Positions 47,994 through 57,956 are shown, numbered from the stretch's first letter. The stretch is 64,000 nucleotides of DNA from Oscillatoria nigro-viridis PCC 7112 (GCF_000317475.1 NC_019729.1:4974501-5038500), one strand, 5' to 3'. Made by a program: numbers and translations. The notes: generated from the letters alone by a model not told the origin.

Positions 47994-49223
47994 TTAAAAG
48001 AGTCGATACCAAGTCAATTGCTTTGTCGCCGCATTTAAATTCCAGCGCAACAATTGACTTGCCGATTTGCCAATAATTCCCGAAATTCCGATCGCCTTTC
48101 TTGGAGATTCAGTTGCCAGGGCGATCGCACTTTCGGCATCGCAAATTCCCCACTCCACCAAATTCTGCACTCCCGCCAACAGCGGCAGAGTTGTACCCGC
48201 CAAAGTAGCAGATTCCAGGGGCGAGTGGTAATCTAATCTTACCCAAGCTGTACCTTTTCTGACTTCAATTTGTCGGGAATCCCAAGGATAAACACCGTCA
48301 GGCAAACCCAAAGGAGCCAAAGCATCGCTCACTAAAAAAACGCCTTTTTGATACCTACCAGCGCGTAGCAAAAAATCAATCATTGTCGGAGAAACGTGCT
48401 GCCCGTCAGCAATTAAACCGCATTTTACGCCCGGATAAACAATCGCCGCTCCCAACAAACCCGGTTCTCTGTGGTGCAAACTCGGCATCGCATTAAAAGC
48501 GTGAGTTACCATTGAAGCTCCCCGGGCAAATGCTTGTTGGGCTTGCTCTGCCGTCGCTTGGGAGTGTCCGAGACTGACGGAAATTCCCAAACTTTGCAAA
48601 TAGGAAATGACTTCGCCAGTGCTGTCTAACTCCGGCGCTAAAGTAATTATTTTGACAATATCGGCACAATCTCCTAAAACTTGCTTGACATTTTCTATAG
48701 TTAGCGGTAACAAAAACTCAACTGGGTGAGCGCCTCGCTTCTGGGGGTTGAGAAAAGGGCCTTCGAGGTGAACGCCGAGAATTTCCGCTGTTTTGGGATT
48801 AATTGTTGCGGGAGCAGCGGTTTGTACAGTTCGGATATAATCAGCTATAGTCGAGAGCGATCGCCTAAACTTATCCACCGAAGTTGTCACCAAAGTCGGC
48901 AAAAAAGCATCCACTCCCTGATTCCACAAAAATTGACAAATTTTCGGCAAAATTTCCATATGCTTGCTTTCTAAATCGGGAAAAGCAAAACCGAGAGCCC
49001 CGTTAATCTGCAAGTCAACACCGCCCAGAGACAGCCAATTGCCTGCTACATCAAGCACTTGCAAATCGGGAGGACAAATCCGTTTAAATACCGCGTCCAT
49101 CGGCAAAACTTCTTGAATGATTCCCGTTTCGTCAACAGCAAGCATCTGCAAATCCTTGCAACCGGGGAGGCGAGCATTGAGAATATCTGTGGGGGTGGCA
49201 GTTGGGGTTGTGGCTTCAGTCAT
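47994..49223 (-). CDS. nagA: N-acetylglucosamine-6-phosphate deacetylase
   Basis: This 409-residue amidohydrolase removes acetate from GlcNAc-6-phosphate in amino-sugar recycling. Typical features are WLSLGGVDLQINGALGF near the N-terminus, GVHLEGPFLNPQKRGAHPVEF with the metal-binding Glu, VSLGHSQATAEQA (His ligand), VTHAFNAMPSLHHREPGLLGAA (His ligand and substrate contact), LIADGQHVSP, and FLVSDALAPLGLPDG with the catalytic Asp. The first metal site of bacterial amidohydrolases (HxH) is replaced by DLQING, as usual for NagA. A heptad repeat tract precedes the start codon. No nagB is adjacent. Confidence 0.94.
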   Translation of the reverse strand: MTEATTPTATPTDILNARLPGCKDLQMLAVDETGIIQEVLPMDAVFKRICPPDLQVLDVAGNWLSLGGVDLQINGALGFAFPDLESKHMEILPKICQFLWNQGVDAFLPTLVTTSVDKFRRSLSTIADYIRTVQTAAPATINPKTAEILGVHLEGPFLNPQKRGAHPVEFLLPLTIENVKQVLGDCADIVKIITLAPELDSTGEVISYLQSLGISVSLGHSQATAEQAQQAFARGASMVTHAFNAMPSLHHREPGLLGAAIVYPGVKCGLIADGQHVSPTMIDFLLRAGRYQKGVFLVSDALAPLGLPDGVYPWDSRQIEVRKGTAWVRLDYHSPLESATLAGTTLPLLAGVQNLVEWGICDAESAIALATESPRKAIGISGIIGKSASQLLRWNLNAATKQLTWYRLF

Positions 49224-49458
49224 CCGATTTTAGATTTTAGATTTTAGATTTAAGATTTAAGATTCGCTACGGATCGATCCGGTGGCTGGCGATGAGGAGG
49301 GGGAGCTTTTTGCTTTTTGCTGGCTGCAGGGCTGCTCAGACGGGGGCTGGTGGCAAAATTGCTTTTAAGGGTCAGTTTTGGTACAAAATATCTAAATTTG
49401 AGTTAACGCAATCATTATAAAATTAGCATTTATCTGAAATCTCAAATCGGAAAATTTT
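49224..49458. repeat. heptad GATTTTA repeats between nagA and purE
   Basis: From 49229 to 49263 the word GATTTTA (and GATTTAA) repeats at least five times in tandem just upstream of nagA. The rest of this divergent promoter region includes a GGATCGATCCGG palindrome near 49271-49282. No ORF is present. Confidence 0.75.
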
Positions 49459-49980
49459 ATGCACCAAGCGACAGTTGGAATTATCATGGGTAGCGATTCG
49501 GATTTGCCAACTATGAAGGATGCGATCGCAGTTTGCGAAGAATTCAATATACCTTGCTCCGTGGCGATCGTCTCGGCGCACCGCACCCCCTCGCGCATGG
49601 TGGAATACGCCCAAACCGCTCACCAACGAGGCTTGAAAGTCATTATCGCAGGTGCCGGGGGAGCGGCGCACCTCCCCGGTATGGTAGCATCTTTAACGCC
49701 CTTGCCAGTAATTGGCGTGCCTGTACCGAGCCGCCACCTGCAAGGGGTAGATTCGCTGTACTCGATCGTGCAAATGCCAGCCGGGATACCCGTAGCAACA
49801 GTGGGGATCGGCAACGCTAAGAATGCTGGCTTGCTGGCAGTTCAGATACTGGCAGCTCATCAGCCAGAATTGCTAGAGCGAGTCCTGCATTACCGCAAAA
49901 CTTTGTCCGAATCAGTAATGAAAAAACAAAATCAATTAGAAGAGCTAGGCTATCAAAACTATCTCAATCTGAACAAATAA
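49459..49980 (+). CDS. purE: 5-(carboxyamino)imidazole ribonucleotide mutase
   Basis: This 173-residue class I PurE converts N5-CAIR to CAIR in purine synthesis. The segment [24 protein letters not shown] near the start binds the phosphate, and [13 protein letters not shown] carries the catalytic His. [29 protein letters not shown] and [15 protein letters not shown] complete the family pattern. The stop codon lies 74 bp before the preferred start of the ammonium transporter on the same strand, so the two might be co-transcribed, though functionally unrelated. Confidence 0.96.
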   Translation: MHQATVGIIMGSDSDLPTMKDAIAVCEEFNIPCSVAIVSAHRTPSRMVEYAQTAHQRGLKVIIAGAGGAAHLPGMVASLTPLPVIGVPVPSRHLQGVDSLYSIVQMPAGIPVATVGIGNAKNAGLLAVQILAAHQPELLERVLHYRKTLSESVMKKQNQLEELGYQNYLNLNK

Positions 49981-50054
49981 TCTCTAAACTTTTGTAGTAA
50001 AATTGGAAAGTTTTCCGAATATTGCTGAGCTTACTAACCGTAAAGAGGGTGAAA

Positions 50055-51665
50055 GTGATTAAAATGACTGTCGGAAAGAAAAAGTCGAAACAAGTCAGGC
50101 AGGAGTCTTTAAATTTGCCAGCAGCTAACTTTTTTACGAAAGTTAACAGGTTCAAGAAATTACACAGGACGATCGCCCGCCTCAGTCCAAGTTGGCAAGC
50201 CTGCATACCAATAGCAGCAATCATCGTCTTGGTGTGGGGATATGCGGCGGTAGCCCAAACCGCTCCCGCGCCAACCACCGAGGAACAATTAGCAAGCCTT
50301 AAGGTGGGCATGGATACCATGTGGGTCATGGTGGCTGGGATGCTAGTGTTCTTTATGAACGCTGGTTTCGGTATGTTGGAAACCGGTTTTTGCCGCCAAA
50401 AAAATGCCGTTAACGTGTTGTCAAAAAACTTGATTGTTTTTGCGCTTTCTACGATCGCATTTTGGGCGATCGGCTTTGCCTTAATGTTCAGCAACGGCAA
50501 CGGTTTTATCGGCAGCAGCGGCGGATTTTTTCTGTGGAATGTAGCTGACAACAGCCCCGCCACAGGAGACGCTTATCAAGGCATTTTCAAGGCATTAAAC
50601 TGGACGGGAGTCCCCCTCAACGCTAAATTCTTTTTTCAATTAGTTTTTGCCGGAACTGCTGCCACGATCGTTTCTGGAGCAGTTGCAGAGCGAGTTAAAT
50701 TCATTGACTTCTTAATTTTCAGCTTGCTGCTAGTAGGCATTGCTTACCCGATTACCGGACACTGGATTTGGGGCGGCGGCTGGCTGGCAAAAGCCGGCTT
50801 CTCGGATTTTGCCGGTTCGACAGTGGTTCACTCGGTAGGCGGTTGGGCTGCTTTGATGGGAGCGGCATTTTTGGGGCCGCGGATCGGCAAGTACCGCGAC
50901 GGCGATACTGTGGCGATGCCGGGACACAATATGAGCATTGCCACCTTGGGCTGTTTGATTCTGTGGTTGGGCTGGTTCGGGTTCAATCCCGGTTCGACAA
51001 TGGCAGTCGATTCAAATGCGATCGCCCACATTGCCATCACCACCAACACCGCCGGCGCCTTCGGGGGAGTTGCTGCAACGATTACTGCTTGGCTGTACCT
51101 GGGCAAACCCGACCTTTCGATGATTATCAACGGCATCCTCGCAGGCTTAGTCGGGATCACAGCAGGCTGCGCTTGGATCAACGTCCCCAACTCTGCCATT
51201 ATCGGCACGATCGCCGGTATCCTGGTAGTTTTCGCCGTAACTTTCTTCGACAACTTGAAAATTGACGACCCTGTAGGGGCAACTTCAGTTCACTTAGTCT
51301 GCGGCATCTGGGGAACTCTTGCGGTTGGCTTGTTTGCGGACGGGCCTGGAACGGGAATTTATACCGCAGGCCCCAAGGCCGGATTGCTTTTGGGCGGAGG
51401 TTTCGATCAACTCGGGCCGCAGTTGCTAGGCATTTTCTCTGTAGGCGGGATGACCGTGCTGCTGAGTACGATTTTTTGGATGGCACTCAAAGCTTTGCTG
51501 GGTATCCGCGTTTCTGCAGCAGAGGAGGCTGAAGGTTTGGATATCGGCGAACACGGGATGGAAGCTTACACGGGGTTTGTGAAGGAAACGAGCTTGGACA
51601 ACAGAATTGAGGGTGGCTACGGCGGTTACGGTGGGATTTCTGGGGGGAGGACTACCAAACTGTAG
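50055..51665 (+). CDS. amt: ammonium transporter Amt, with N-terminal extension
   Basis: Ammonium channel with 11 expected membrane helices. Motifs include [63 protein letters not shown] with a pore His region, [32 protein letters not shown] and [16 protein letters not shown]. Starts are possible at TTG 50022, GTG 50055 and ATG 50064; GAGGG at 50045-50049 is best placed for GTG 50055. About 50 polar residues and a hydrophobic segment (signal peptide-like, ending AVAQTAPAP) precede the channel domain. A second amt lies 2.6 kb downstream. Cyanobacterial Amt proteins take up ammonium at low concentration, often under NtcA control; I see no NtcA site directly upstream here. Confidence 0.93.
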   Translation: MIKMTVGKKKSKQVRQESLNLPAANFFTKVNRFKKLHRTIARLSPSWQACIPIAAIIVLVWGYAAVAQTAPAPTTEEQLASLKVGMDTMWVMVAGMLVFFMNAGFGMLETGFCRQKNAVNVLSKNLIVFALSTIAFWAIGFALMFSNGNGFIGSSGGFFLWNVADNSPATGDAYQGIFKALNWTGVPLNAKFFFQLVFAGTAATIVSGAVAERVKFIDFLIFSLLLVGIAYPITGHWIWGGGWLAKAGFSDFAGSTVVHSVGGWAALMGAAFLGPRIGKYRDGDTVAMPGHNMSIATLGCLILWLGWFGFNPGSTMAVDSNAIAHIAITTNTAGAFGGVAATITAWLYLGKPDLSMIINGILAGLVGITAGCAWINVPNSAIIGTIAGILVVFAVTFFDNLKIDDPVGATSVHLVCGIWGTLAVGLFADGPGTGIYTAGPKAGLLLGGGFDQLGPQLLGIFSVGGMTVLLSTIFWMALKALLGIRVSAAEEAEGLDIGEHGMEAYTGFVKETSLDNRIEGGYGGYGGISGGRTTKL

Positions 51666-51837
51666 AGCGTGCGAAGAGATCGCTCAATTCACCTTTCGTG
51701 TCCTAGATTAGCTATTTATAAGCTAATTGACCCCTTTATTCAGAAAAACCCCAATCAGAAATAGCCCCCAACTTATGGCTGTTTATCGTTGTGCTCGCGT
51801 TTCAATCTTCGATGCGAACGCGGGCATATTTTTATTG

Positions 51838-51941
51838 CTAAGCTGTTGTGCATCTAATTTGACAGTCAATTTGTTTGCAATTATTGTGGGACGGGCAGGA
51901 CAGCCCGTCTCTGTATTCAATTTAGATGCGTAGCAGCTTAG
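51838..51941. repeat. 104-bp element with imperfect terminal inverted repeats
   Basis: The left end CTAAGCTGTTGTGCATCTAA pairs with the right end, whose complement reads CTAAGCTGCTACGCATCTAA. The arms continue, with gaps, for about 28 bp. The interior contains TTATTGTGGGACGGGCAGG followed by CAGCCCGTCT. The element is non-coding, lies between amt and the IS607 recombinase gene, and could be a MITE. The remaining gap sequence (51666-52053) has nothing else I can name. Confidence 0.7.
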
Positions 51942-52053
51942 TTCACCTTTAATTGCGTAGATGCAGTTTTCGATTGCATGAGATGTGCGTCTGTAATTGG
52001 TAATTGGTAATTGAGAATCTGTAACTAACGAACTTGGCAAACTGGTGTATGGA

Positions 52054-52656
52054 TTAGAGTTGACCGGCAATTGCTTTAAGTTCTTCGACGACGCGCTTGT
52101 TCTTGGGATTCCTGCTGCTATCAAGGCGGGCGGAGACAACAGTGATTATTTCTAGTATATCTTTAGCTAAATCCTCGTCACAGCTAGTATTTTCGGTTTG
52201 ATTTATAATCACTACCTCTGTCCCAAAGTGTTCGCACAAATTAAAAATTAGTTCAGAACCAAATCTCAGCAGTCTGTCTTTGTGAGTTAGTACCAACCTT
52301 TCTACTTGATTGTCTGCGATCGCCCGAATTAGATCTTGTAAACCCCGCTTACTGTAATTAACCCCAGAACCCACATCATCAATGATTTGGAATTGCCAGC
52401 CGTGAGATGCACAAAACAATTCCAAAACTTGTTTTTGTCTGTCTAAATCATCTTTTTGGTCGTGGCTGCTAACCCGAGCGTAAGCTATGGTTAAAGCGCC
52501 GTTGGGTTTTAACCCCAGAAGATGAGCTAGGTCATACCGTCTGTGACCGTTAGCGGTGCGTTCCGGTATTAGCTTGCCTTCGGCTTCCCACCTGCGTAAG
52601 GTGGAAGCACTCACACCTTTAATTTTGGCTGCTTCAGTTATAGTTAATTTTTTCAT
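52054..52656 (-). CDS. IS607-family serine recombinase (TnpA), orphan
   Basis: The 200-residue protein has an N-terminal MerR-type HTH (MKKLTITEAAKIKGVSASTLRRWEAEGKL, with RTANGHRRYDL). A small serine-recombinase catalytic domain follows: IAYARVSSHDQKDDLDRQKQ holds the active-site Ser, then LVLTHKDRLLRFG with the catalytic Arg residues. This is the arrangement of IS607 transposases, which move DNA without target duplication. IS607 elements normally carry tnpB directly after tnpA; here none follows within the 388-bp gap, so the element is a single-gene remnant or a tnpB-less derivative. The gene itself is intact. Confidence 0.92.
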   Translation of the reverse strand: MKKLTITEAAKIKGVSASTLRRWEAEGKLIPERTANGHRRYDLAHLLGLKPNGALTIAYARVSSHDQKDDLDRQKQVLELFCASHGWQFQIIDDVGSGVNYSKRGLQDLIRAIADNQVERLVLTHKDRLLRFGSELIFNLCEHFGTEVVIINQTENTSCDEDLAKDILEIITVVSARLDSSRNPKNKRVVEELKAIAGQL

Positions 52657-52937
52657 TTTTGGATTTTAGCATCACAACTGAGTAAGTTCGATCACTTTTA
52701 GATATATTTTTGTGCTGTGCTGCCGCTTTGACAAATTCGATTGCGGTGCCAGAAACTTTGGCAGGCAGATTTTTTATGGTAAAGTAGTGCGAAAAAGCAT
52801 AGTTCTGCATCGCCGTGGCGCCCAACACAGCACAGAGCTTGATTCTTACAAGAATTGAGGGTTTAATTGAAGGGTAAAATTTGATGCAGCAATCAGTGCA
52901 AATTATTCGGTGTGAAGCCTGCAAATAGCTTGAGTTT
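52657..52937. other. 281-bp intergenic region between the IS607 recombinase and the SGNH hydrolase gene
   Basis: This divergent gap holds the presumable left end of the IS607 element, but I cannot fix its boundary. It contains no supported ORF. A GGCGCCCAACACAGCACAGA segment near 52817 is the most GC-rich part. Confidence 0.35.
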
Positions 52938-53849
52938 ATGGAGAAGTTTGGAGGGGGTAGCAGAAGTAGAACTCATAAATCCCTCTTAGGGATGGAAGTT
53001 AGCCGATCGAAAGCTGTTCCGGTTTGGGCTTTGCTATCTTTGGTGACGAACGGGGTACTGATACTTACAGTCGCTCAACTGCTGCTGCGGGGAAACAACT
53101 TGACAGAAATCTTCCCGGCAAGTGCTGCGGTGACGGCAGAAGCGGTTGAGGAACAAATTGGCCAACCGGCGATCTCTGCAAAGGCAGTGCTAGACGTGCC
53201 CGTTCCAGGACCGCGACACAAATGGACTTACCAGCAGTGGGTGACGCAGTTGGGTCGAGAAGCTGAGGCGGCGGCTGCGAATCGACCCTCAAGACTGAGT
53301 ATTTTGGCTGGGGATTCTCTAAGTATGTGGTTCCCGACCAAGCTGTTACCAGTCGATCGAATTTGGCTGAATCAAGGGATTTCGGGGGAGACTTCCGTGG
53401 GTTTGCTGAAGCGGTTGCAGTTGTTCGATCGAACTGCGCCGGATACGGTGTTTGTGATGATTGGGATTAACGATTTGTTGCGGGGAACCAGCGACGAAGG
53501 GATTTTGGACAACCAGCGGCAGATTATTCGCGATTTGCGGTGGGCTCACCCCAAAGCACAAGTGGTTGTGCAGTCGATTTTGCCCCACAGCGGGGAACAA
53601 GCTACTTGGGAAAATCGCGATCGGCTGTTGGCAATTCCTAACAGTCGGATTCGGGCAATAAATCGACGCCTCAAAGAAATTGCTAGTTCTGAAAATGTTT
53701 TGTATCTGGATTTGTACCCGCTGTTTGCGGATGCTGACGGCAATTTGCCAACCGAACTCAGCACAGATGGCTTGCACCTTAACGATCGAGGTTATCTGGT
53801 TTGGCGATCGGCCCTGCAACTCTTCGATCAGATGCAGTTGAAAAATTAG
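52938..53849 (+). CDS. membrane-anchored SGNH/GDSL hydrolase
   Basis: This 303-residue protein has an N-terminal hydrophobic anchor (about residues 29-50, VPVWALLSLVTNGVLILTVAQLLL) and a SGNH esterase domain. The domain has ILAGDSLSMW (block I Ser), NQGISGETS (block II Gly), FVMIGINDLLRG (block III Asn) and STDGLHLNDRGY (block V Asp/His). Such enzymes hydrolyse ester bonds in lipids or acetylated polysaccharides outside the cell. The start is uncertain: the ATG at 52938 gives 18 extra residues before the in-frame ATG at 52992. It lies between the IS607 recombinase and the second ammonium transporter gene, with no sign of an operon. Confidence 0.9.
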   Translation: MEKFGGGSRSRTHKSLLGMEVSRSKAVPVWALLSLVTNGVLILTVAQLLLRGNNLTEIFPASAAVTAEAVEEQIGQPAISAKAVLDVPVPGPRHKWTYQQWVTQLGREAEAAAANRPSRLSILAGDSLSMWFPTKLLPVDRIWLNQGISGETSVGLLKRLQLFDRTAPDTVFVMIGINDLLRGTSDEGILDNQRQIIRDLRWAHPKAQVVVQSILPHSGEQATWENRDRLLAIPNSRIRAINRRLKEIASSENVLYLDLYPLFADADGNLPTELSTDGLHLNDRGYLVWRSALQLFDQMQLKN

Positions 53850-54297
53850 TCCTTAGTCCTTAGTTAGAAAGATCGAGGATGAAGTCAGATTCTCCCCAAC
53901 TCTCCCCCTCTCCTCCTTCCGTTCTCCCCAACTCAAAACTCTTCCCCTCTCCTCAACTCCCCCTTCCCGATCGATCTGCTGTCATGGGCTATGTCAAGTA
54001 GCGACGGATAGATTAAGAAATATGATACTTAGGTATTTTGTATAGGGTGATACAGAATAACAGTTTGTACAAATGGTGCAATCCAAAAGGCACAGACCGT
54101 TGGATTGATGGTTGACGAATTTAGATGAGTCCGGCTATACGAAGTCCGGGGGTTGAGGATGGGGGAATTATCTATTGAAGATTTGTTCCGCTAAAACAGG
54201 GACTTAAAACCAAATAACTATTGCATCTAAAATCCTCGCATCTAAAATCGGCTCGGTCTTCCCTGAAAATTGCTGAGTATGAAAAGGTACAACTAAC
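53850..54297. other. 448-bp region upstream of the second amt gene
   Basis: It contains a pyrimidine-rich tract at about 53893-53968 (many CTCCCC/TCCTC words), the NtcA-type site at 54040-54053, and a GATTTTAGATG-style heptad near 54225-54250. No ORF is supported. Confidence 0.5.
54040..54053 (+). promoter_or_regulatory. NtcA-binding site candidate upstream of amt
   Basis: GTATAGGGTGATAC is an exact GTA-N8-TAC, the consensus of the global nitrogen regulator NtcA. It lies 245 bp before the GTG of an ammonium transporter gene, a classical NtcA target. The -10 element (TAN3T about 22 bases downstream) is not obvious, so the start site is uncertain. Confidence 0.65.
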
Positions 54298-55734
54298 GTG
54301 ATCAAAAAAAGTTTAACGATCGGCATCATCGCGCTGTGGCTGTTAAGCGTGCCGCTGACGCACAATGCCTTAGCTCAAGATGCTGCTGGTGCGGCTGCGG
54401 TGGCGCCGAATCCGATCGACAGCGGCGATACGGCCTGGATGTTGGTCTCCTCAGCACTGGTATTGCTGATGACACCGGGGCTGGCGTTTTTCTACGGGGG
54501 ACTGGTGCGATCGCGCAACGTCCTCAACACCATGATGATGAGCTTAGTCATGATGGGACTGATCGGCGTCACCTGGACGCTGTGGGGTTACAGTTTGGCC
54601 TTTGATGTCACCCCCGGCAACCTCAATGATAAAGGGTTTGCCCAAGGAATCGAAACCTTCATCGGCGGCTTCGACTGGATGTTCTTGAACAACGTCACGG
54701 CAGACAAACCCGATCCGATCGGCTACGCACCGACAATACCCCACCAAGTCTTCATGGTCTATCAGATGATGTTCGCCATCATCACTCCAGCCTTGATTTC
54801 CGGGGCGATCGTCGAACGGGTAACATTTAAAACCTATTTCTGGTTCGTGCTGCTGTGGTCTACCTTCATCTACTCTCCCTTAGCCCACTGGGTTTGGGGT
54901 AAAGGCTGGCTGGGGGCGATGGGAGCTCTCGACTTTGCCGGCGGCACAGTCGTACACATCAGTTCGGGCGTATCAGCCGTTATCGCAGCTTGGGTAATCG
55001 GTCCCCGCAAAGACCACTTGAACAAGCCCCACACCCCCCACAACGTACCCTACGTCTTGTTGGGAATTGGGCTGCTGTGGTTCGGCTGGTTTGGCTTCAA
55101 CGGCGGTAGCGCTTTGGGATCTGGTTCTTTAGCAACAGTGGCTTTTGTCACCACGATGATTTCAACAGCAGCCGGCGGTTTAACTTGGACAATTGTGGAA
55201 TGGGTGCTCAGAGGCAAACCCACAGCAGTGGGAATTGCTAGCGGTTTCCTAGCGGGATTGGTGGGCATCACACCTGCGGCTGGATTCGTGCTTCCAGTGG
55301 GAGCACTTTTGATCGGATCGATCACTTCGGTTTGCTGCTTCTTTGCCGTTAGTTGGCGGGCTAAGCTGGGATTTGACGACTCTTTGGATACCTTCCCGGT
55401 TCACGGCGTCGGCGGAACTGTGGGCGCGATTCTGACTGGCTTATTTGCGACTAAAGCGGTTAACGCTGCCGGAAATGACGGTCTGTTTGCCGGGAATCCG
55501 GGGCTAATCGTGACCCAGTTTGTAGGCGTTCTAGCTACTTACGTGTTTGCGGCTGTCGGCACTTTTGCGATCCTGAAAATTTTGGGGCAGTTTATGGAAC
55601 TGCGAGTGCCCTCATCTGCTGAAGACCAAGGTTTGGATATCGGGCTGCACGGGGAAGAAGCTTACGGTGAGGATTTTGCCGGCGGTTTCAGTTCGTTTGA
55701 ATCGAGTTCTCCTTTTGCGCCGAAGAAGATTTGA
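54298..55734 (+). CDS. amt: ammonium transporter Amt
   Basis: This 478-residue ammonium channel starts at GTG (54298) with an N-terminal signal peptide-like segment ending NALAQDA. The channel motifs are DTAWMLVSSALVLLMTPGLAFFYGGLVRSRNVLNTMMMS, GAIVERVTFKTYFWFVLLWSTFIYSPLAHWVWGKGWLG, DFAGGTVVHISSGVSAVIAAW, LWFGWFGFNGGS and FPVHGVGGTVGAILTGLF. Two His in the pore region and the FFYGG motif match AmtB. The cytoplasmic tail is short. An exact NtcA-type site lies upstream and an intrinsic terminator directly downstream, so it is a monocistronic, probably nitrogen-regulated gene. It is a distant paralogue of the amt at 50055, without that gene's long N-terminal extension. Confidence 0.96.
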   Translation: MIKKSLTIGIIALWLLSVPLTHNALAQDAAGAAAVAPNPIDSGDTAWMLVSSALVLLMTPGLAFFYGGLVRSRNVLNTMMMSLVMMGLIGVTWTLWGYSLAFDVTPGNLNDKGFAQGIETFIGGFDWMFLNNVTADKPDPIGYAPTIPHQVFMVYQMMFAIITPALISGAIVERVTFKTYFWFVLLWSTFIYSPLAHWVWGKGWLGAMGALDFAGGTVVHISSGVSAVIAAWVIGPRKDHLNKPHTPHNVPYVLLGIGLLWFGWFGFNGGSALGSGSLATVAFVTTMISTAAGGLTWTIVEWVLRGKPTAVGIASGFLAGLVGITPAAGFVLPVGALLIGSITSVCCFFAVSWRAKLGFDDSLDTFPVHGVGGTVGAILTGLFATKAVNAAGNDGLFAGNPGLIVTQFVGVLATYVFAAVGTFAILKILGQFMELRVPSSAEDQGLDIGLHGEEAYGEDFAGGFSSFESSSPFAPKKI

Positions 55735-55760
55735 AGCTGATTTTCTGTGGGAGTTCGATC

Positions 55761-55801
55761 GTGTAGAGACGCTGGTATCTGGGTCTCTACGCTTTTTTTT
55801 T
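55761..55801 (+). terminator. intrinsic terminator of amt
   Basis: GTGTAGAGAC (55761-55770) pairs with GTCTCTACGC (55783-55792, one G-T pair) around a 12-nt loop. A run of nine T follows. It lies 27 bp after the amt stop codon. Confidence 0.9.
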
Positions 55802-55973
55802 GAGTTTTTTTTAACGAACCGCTTTCGTCGCGTTCATTCTTCTTTGCTCTCAATTCAATGTGTCGATCGTATAAATAGCATATCCCCTCGAACCCACTGA
55901 GCCAATAATCGCGATCGCACCCCAGGCATTCTAAAATCAAAGGTAATTAACCTAGATTTCTACTCGATACCGC

Positions 55974-57179
55974 ATGGATACTAAAGCTTTTAAACGATCG
56001 CTCCAACATTCGGAAAACTACCACCGCAAGGGTTTTGGACACGAAGCTGAGGTAGCTGGGGTGATGCAGACGGCTTATCAAAGCAGTCTGATCCAACAAA
56101 TTCGCGACAATAATTACAGGCTGGAACGCGGCGCAGTCACGATCCGACTCGCTCAGGCTTTTGGATTTTGCTGGGGGGTGGAACGCGCTGTAGCTATTGC
56201 TTACGAGACTCGCCAGCATTTCCCCTCGGAACGGATTTGGATTACTAATGAGATTATTCACAATCCGTCTGTAAATCAGCATTTGCGGGATATGGAAGTT
56301 GGTTTTATTCCTGTTGAGAAGGGGCAGAAAGATTTTTCGGTTGTCGATAGCGGCGATGTGGTAATTTTACCTGCTTTTGGAGCGAGTGTCCAAGAAATGC
56401 AGTTGCTTAATGATAAGGGCTGCAAGATTGTTGATACTACTTGTCCTTGGGTTTCTAAGGTTTGGAATACTGTTGAGAAGCACAAGAAGAAAGATTATAC
56501 TTCGATTATTCACGGTCAGTACAAGCATGAGGAAACTGTTGCTACGAGTTCTTTTGCTGATAAGTATTTGATTGTGCTGAATTGGCAAGAAGCTGAATAT
56601 GTCAGCAATTATATCTTGCATGGGGGCGACCGCGATGAGTTTCTTGCTAAGTTTAGTAAGGCTTATTCTGCTGGTTTTGACCCGGATCGGGATTTGGAAA
56701 TGGTGGGGATTGCCAACCAAACTACTATGCTCAAAACTGAGACGGAGAATATTGGCAAGTTGTTTGAAAGGACGATGATGCGGAAGTTCGGACCGGAGAA
56801 TTTGAGCGAGCATTTTCAGAGTTTTAATACTATCTGCGATGCGACTCAGGAACGGCAAGATGCTATGTTGAGTTTGGTTGACGAAAAGTTAGATTTGATG
56901 CTGGTGATTGGGGGTTTTAATTCTTCTAATACTACGCATTTGCAGGAGATTGCGATCGACAAAACTGTTCCTTCTTATCACATTGATTGTGCGGAGCGCA
57001 TTTTACCCGGAAATCGGATCGAACACAAGCCTTTGGGGGCCGATTTGGTCGTAACTGAAGGTTGGTTACCGGATGGTCAAATTGTGGTGGGCGTGACTTC
57101 GGGTGCTTCTACGCCTGATAAGGTTGTTGAAGATGCGATCGATCGCATTTTCGCGACGAAAGCGGCTGCGATTGTGTAA
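55974..57179 (+). CDS. ispH: 4-hydroxy-3-methylbut-2-enyl diphosphate reductase
   Basis: This 401-residue [4Fe-4S] enzyme carries out the last step of the MEP isoprenoid pathway, giving IPP and DMAPP for carotenoids, quinones and chlorophyll phytol. It is the long cyanobacterial/plastid form. The three cluster cysteines lie in [34 protein letters not shown] and [15 protein letters not shown]. Other conserved parts are [35 protein letters not shown], and [14 protein letters not shown]. The N-terminal 50 residues are an extension typical of this branch. It is followed by a long gene-free stretch. Confidence 0.97.
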   Translation: MDTKAFKRSLQHSENYHRKGFGHEAEVAGVMQTAYQSSLIQQIRDNNYRLERGAVTIRLAQAFGFCWGVERAVAIAYETRQHFPSERIWITNEIIHNPSVNQHLRDMEVGFIPVEKGQKDFSVVDSGDVVILPAFGASVQEMQLLNDKGCKIVDTTCPWVSKVWNTVEKHKKKDYTSIIHGQYKHEETVATSSFADKYLIVLNWQEAEYVSNYILHGGDRDEFLAKFSKAYSAGFDPDRDLEMVGIANQTTMLKTETENIGKLFERTMMRKFGPENLSEHFQSFNTICDATQERQDAMLSLVDEKLDLMLVIGGFNSSNTTHLQEIAIDKTVPSYHIDCAERILPGNRIEHKPLGADLVVTEGWLPDGQIVVGVTSGASTPDKVVEDAIDRIFATKAAAIV

Positions 57180-57601
57180 TTATATTGTTGCGGCACTGCA
57201 CTCGGAATCATATTTTTTTCAGTGCAGGGCGAGTGTCTCTTTGCGAGTGCGATCGAGCTTCTCGCTCGCAAAAAGATATACAGCATATTCCATGTATGTG
57301 CGGTACACACAAGAAGAGCGACGCGAGTCAGGTGCGTCGCCACCGATCTGGCGAGCAATCTTTATCAAATTAGAAGCAGCGACGCACCCTACCGATTAAC
57401 ACCACATAATATAGCTTTATAGTGTACTTCATGAACCACCGAATATGCTGTAATTCCGATGTTAAACTAATTTCAACCCATTAATTCTCCCCAATTACCC
57501 GATCGCTCGCATTTCAGATTTCTGATACTATTCACCCGCGTCCTCGCCTCTGTGAATTTCTCCCTGCCTCCACAAGATTATTTCTTAAATAAAATATTAA
57601 A
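57180..57601. other. gene-free region after ispH
   Basis: Several short open frames overlap here in different frames on both strands but none has a ribosome site or recognisable product. A GTGCGATCGAGCTTC stretch and GACGCACC words occur around 57245-57385, including the inverted pair GGTGCGTCG/GACGCACC (57329-57386). I support no gene. Confidence 0.4.
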
Positions 57602-57834
57602 AATTCGCCTTTTTTTTGGGGGGAAAAAGCTTGACTTGGCTAGCTCGATCGGGTATTATTTAATAATGGGAGTGGTGACAAAATTTAAATTTATGTCACC
57701 ACTCCCATTATCTAAAATATACCCCAAAAATCAACAGGAGTCAATAGGTAAAAACTCTTTTCTTTGCGCCGCAATTTGAAACTGCCAAAGGAACACGAAC
57801 GATACAAAAATCGATGCAAAAAAAAAGGCGAATT
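57602..57834. mobile_element. 233-bp MITE-like element with perfect terminal inverted repeats and an internal hairpin
   Basis: The ends are AATTCGCCTTTTTTTT (57602-57617) and AAAAAAAAGGCGAATT (57819-57834), a perfect 16-bp inverted repeat. Inside, ATAATGGGAGTGGTGACA (57663-57680) and its exact complement (57694-57711) flank a 13-nt loop of AAATTT words. No ORF of credible length is contained. The double-palindrome design fits a non-autonomous transposable element. I see no other copy in the window. Confidence 0.7.
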
Positions 57835-57956
57835 AAGCTTTGCAGGCTATGCTAGATTGTCTGGTTTCTGCCTCAACCACGAAACGCAAGAAAGCGATTT
57901 ATTGCATCTCCGACTTAAGGGGGCTGGGGAGCATCTCAATGAAAGCAGCCCTCCGC

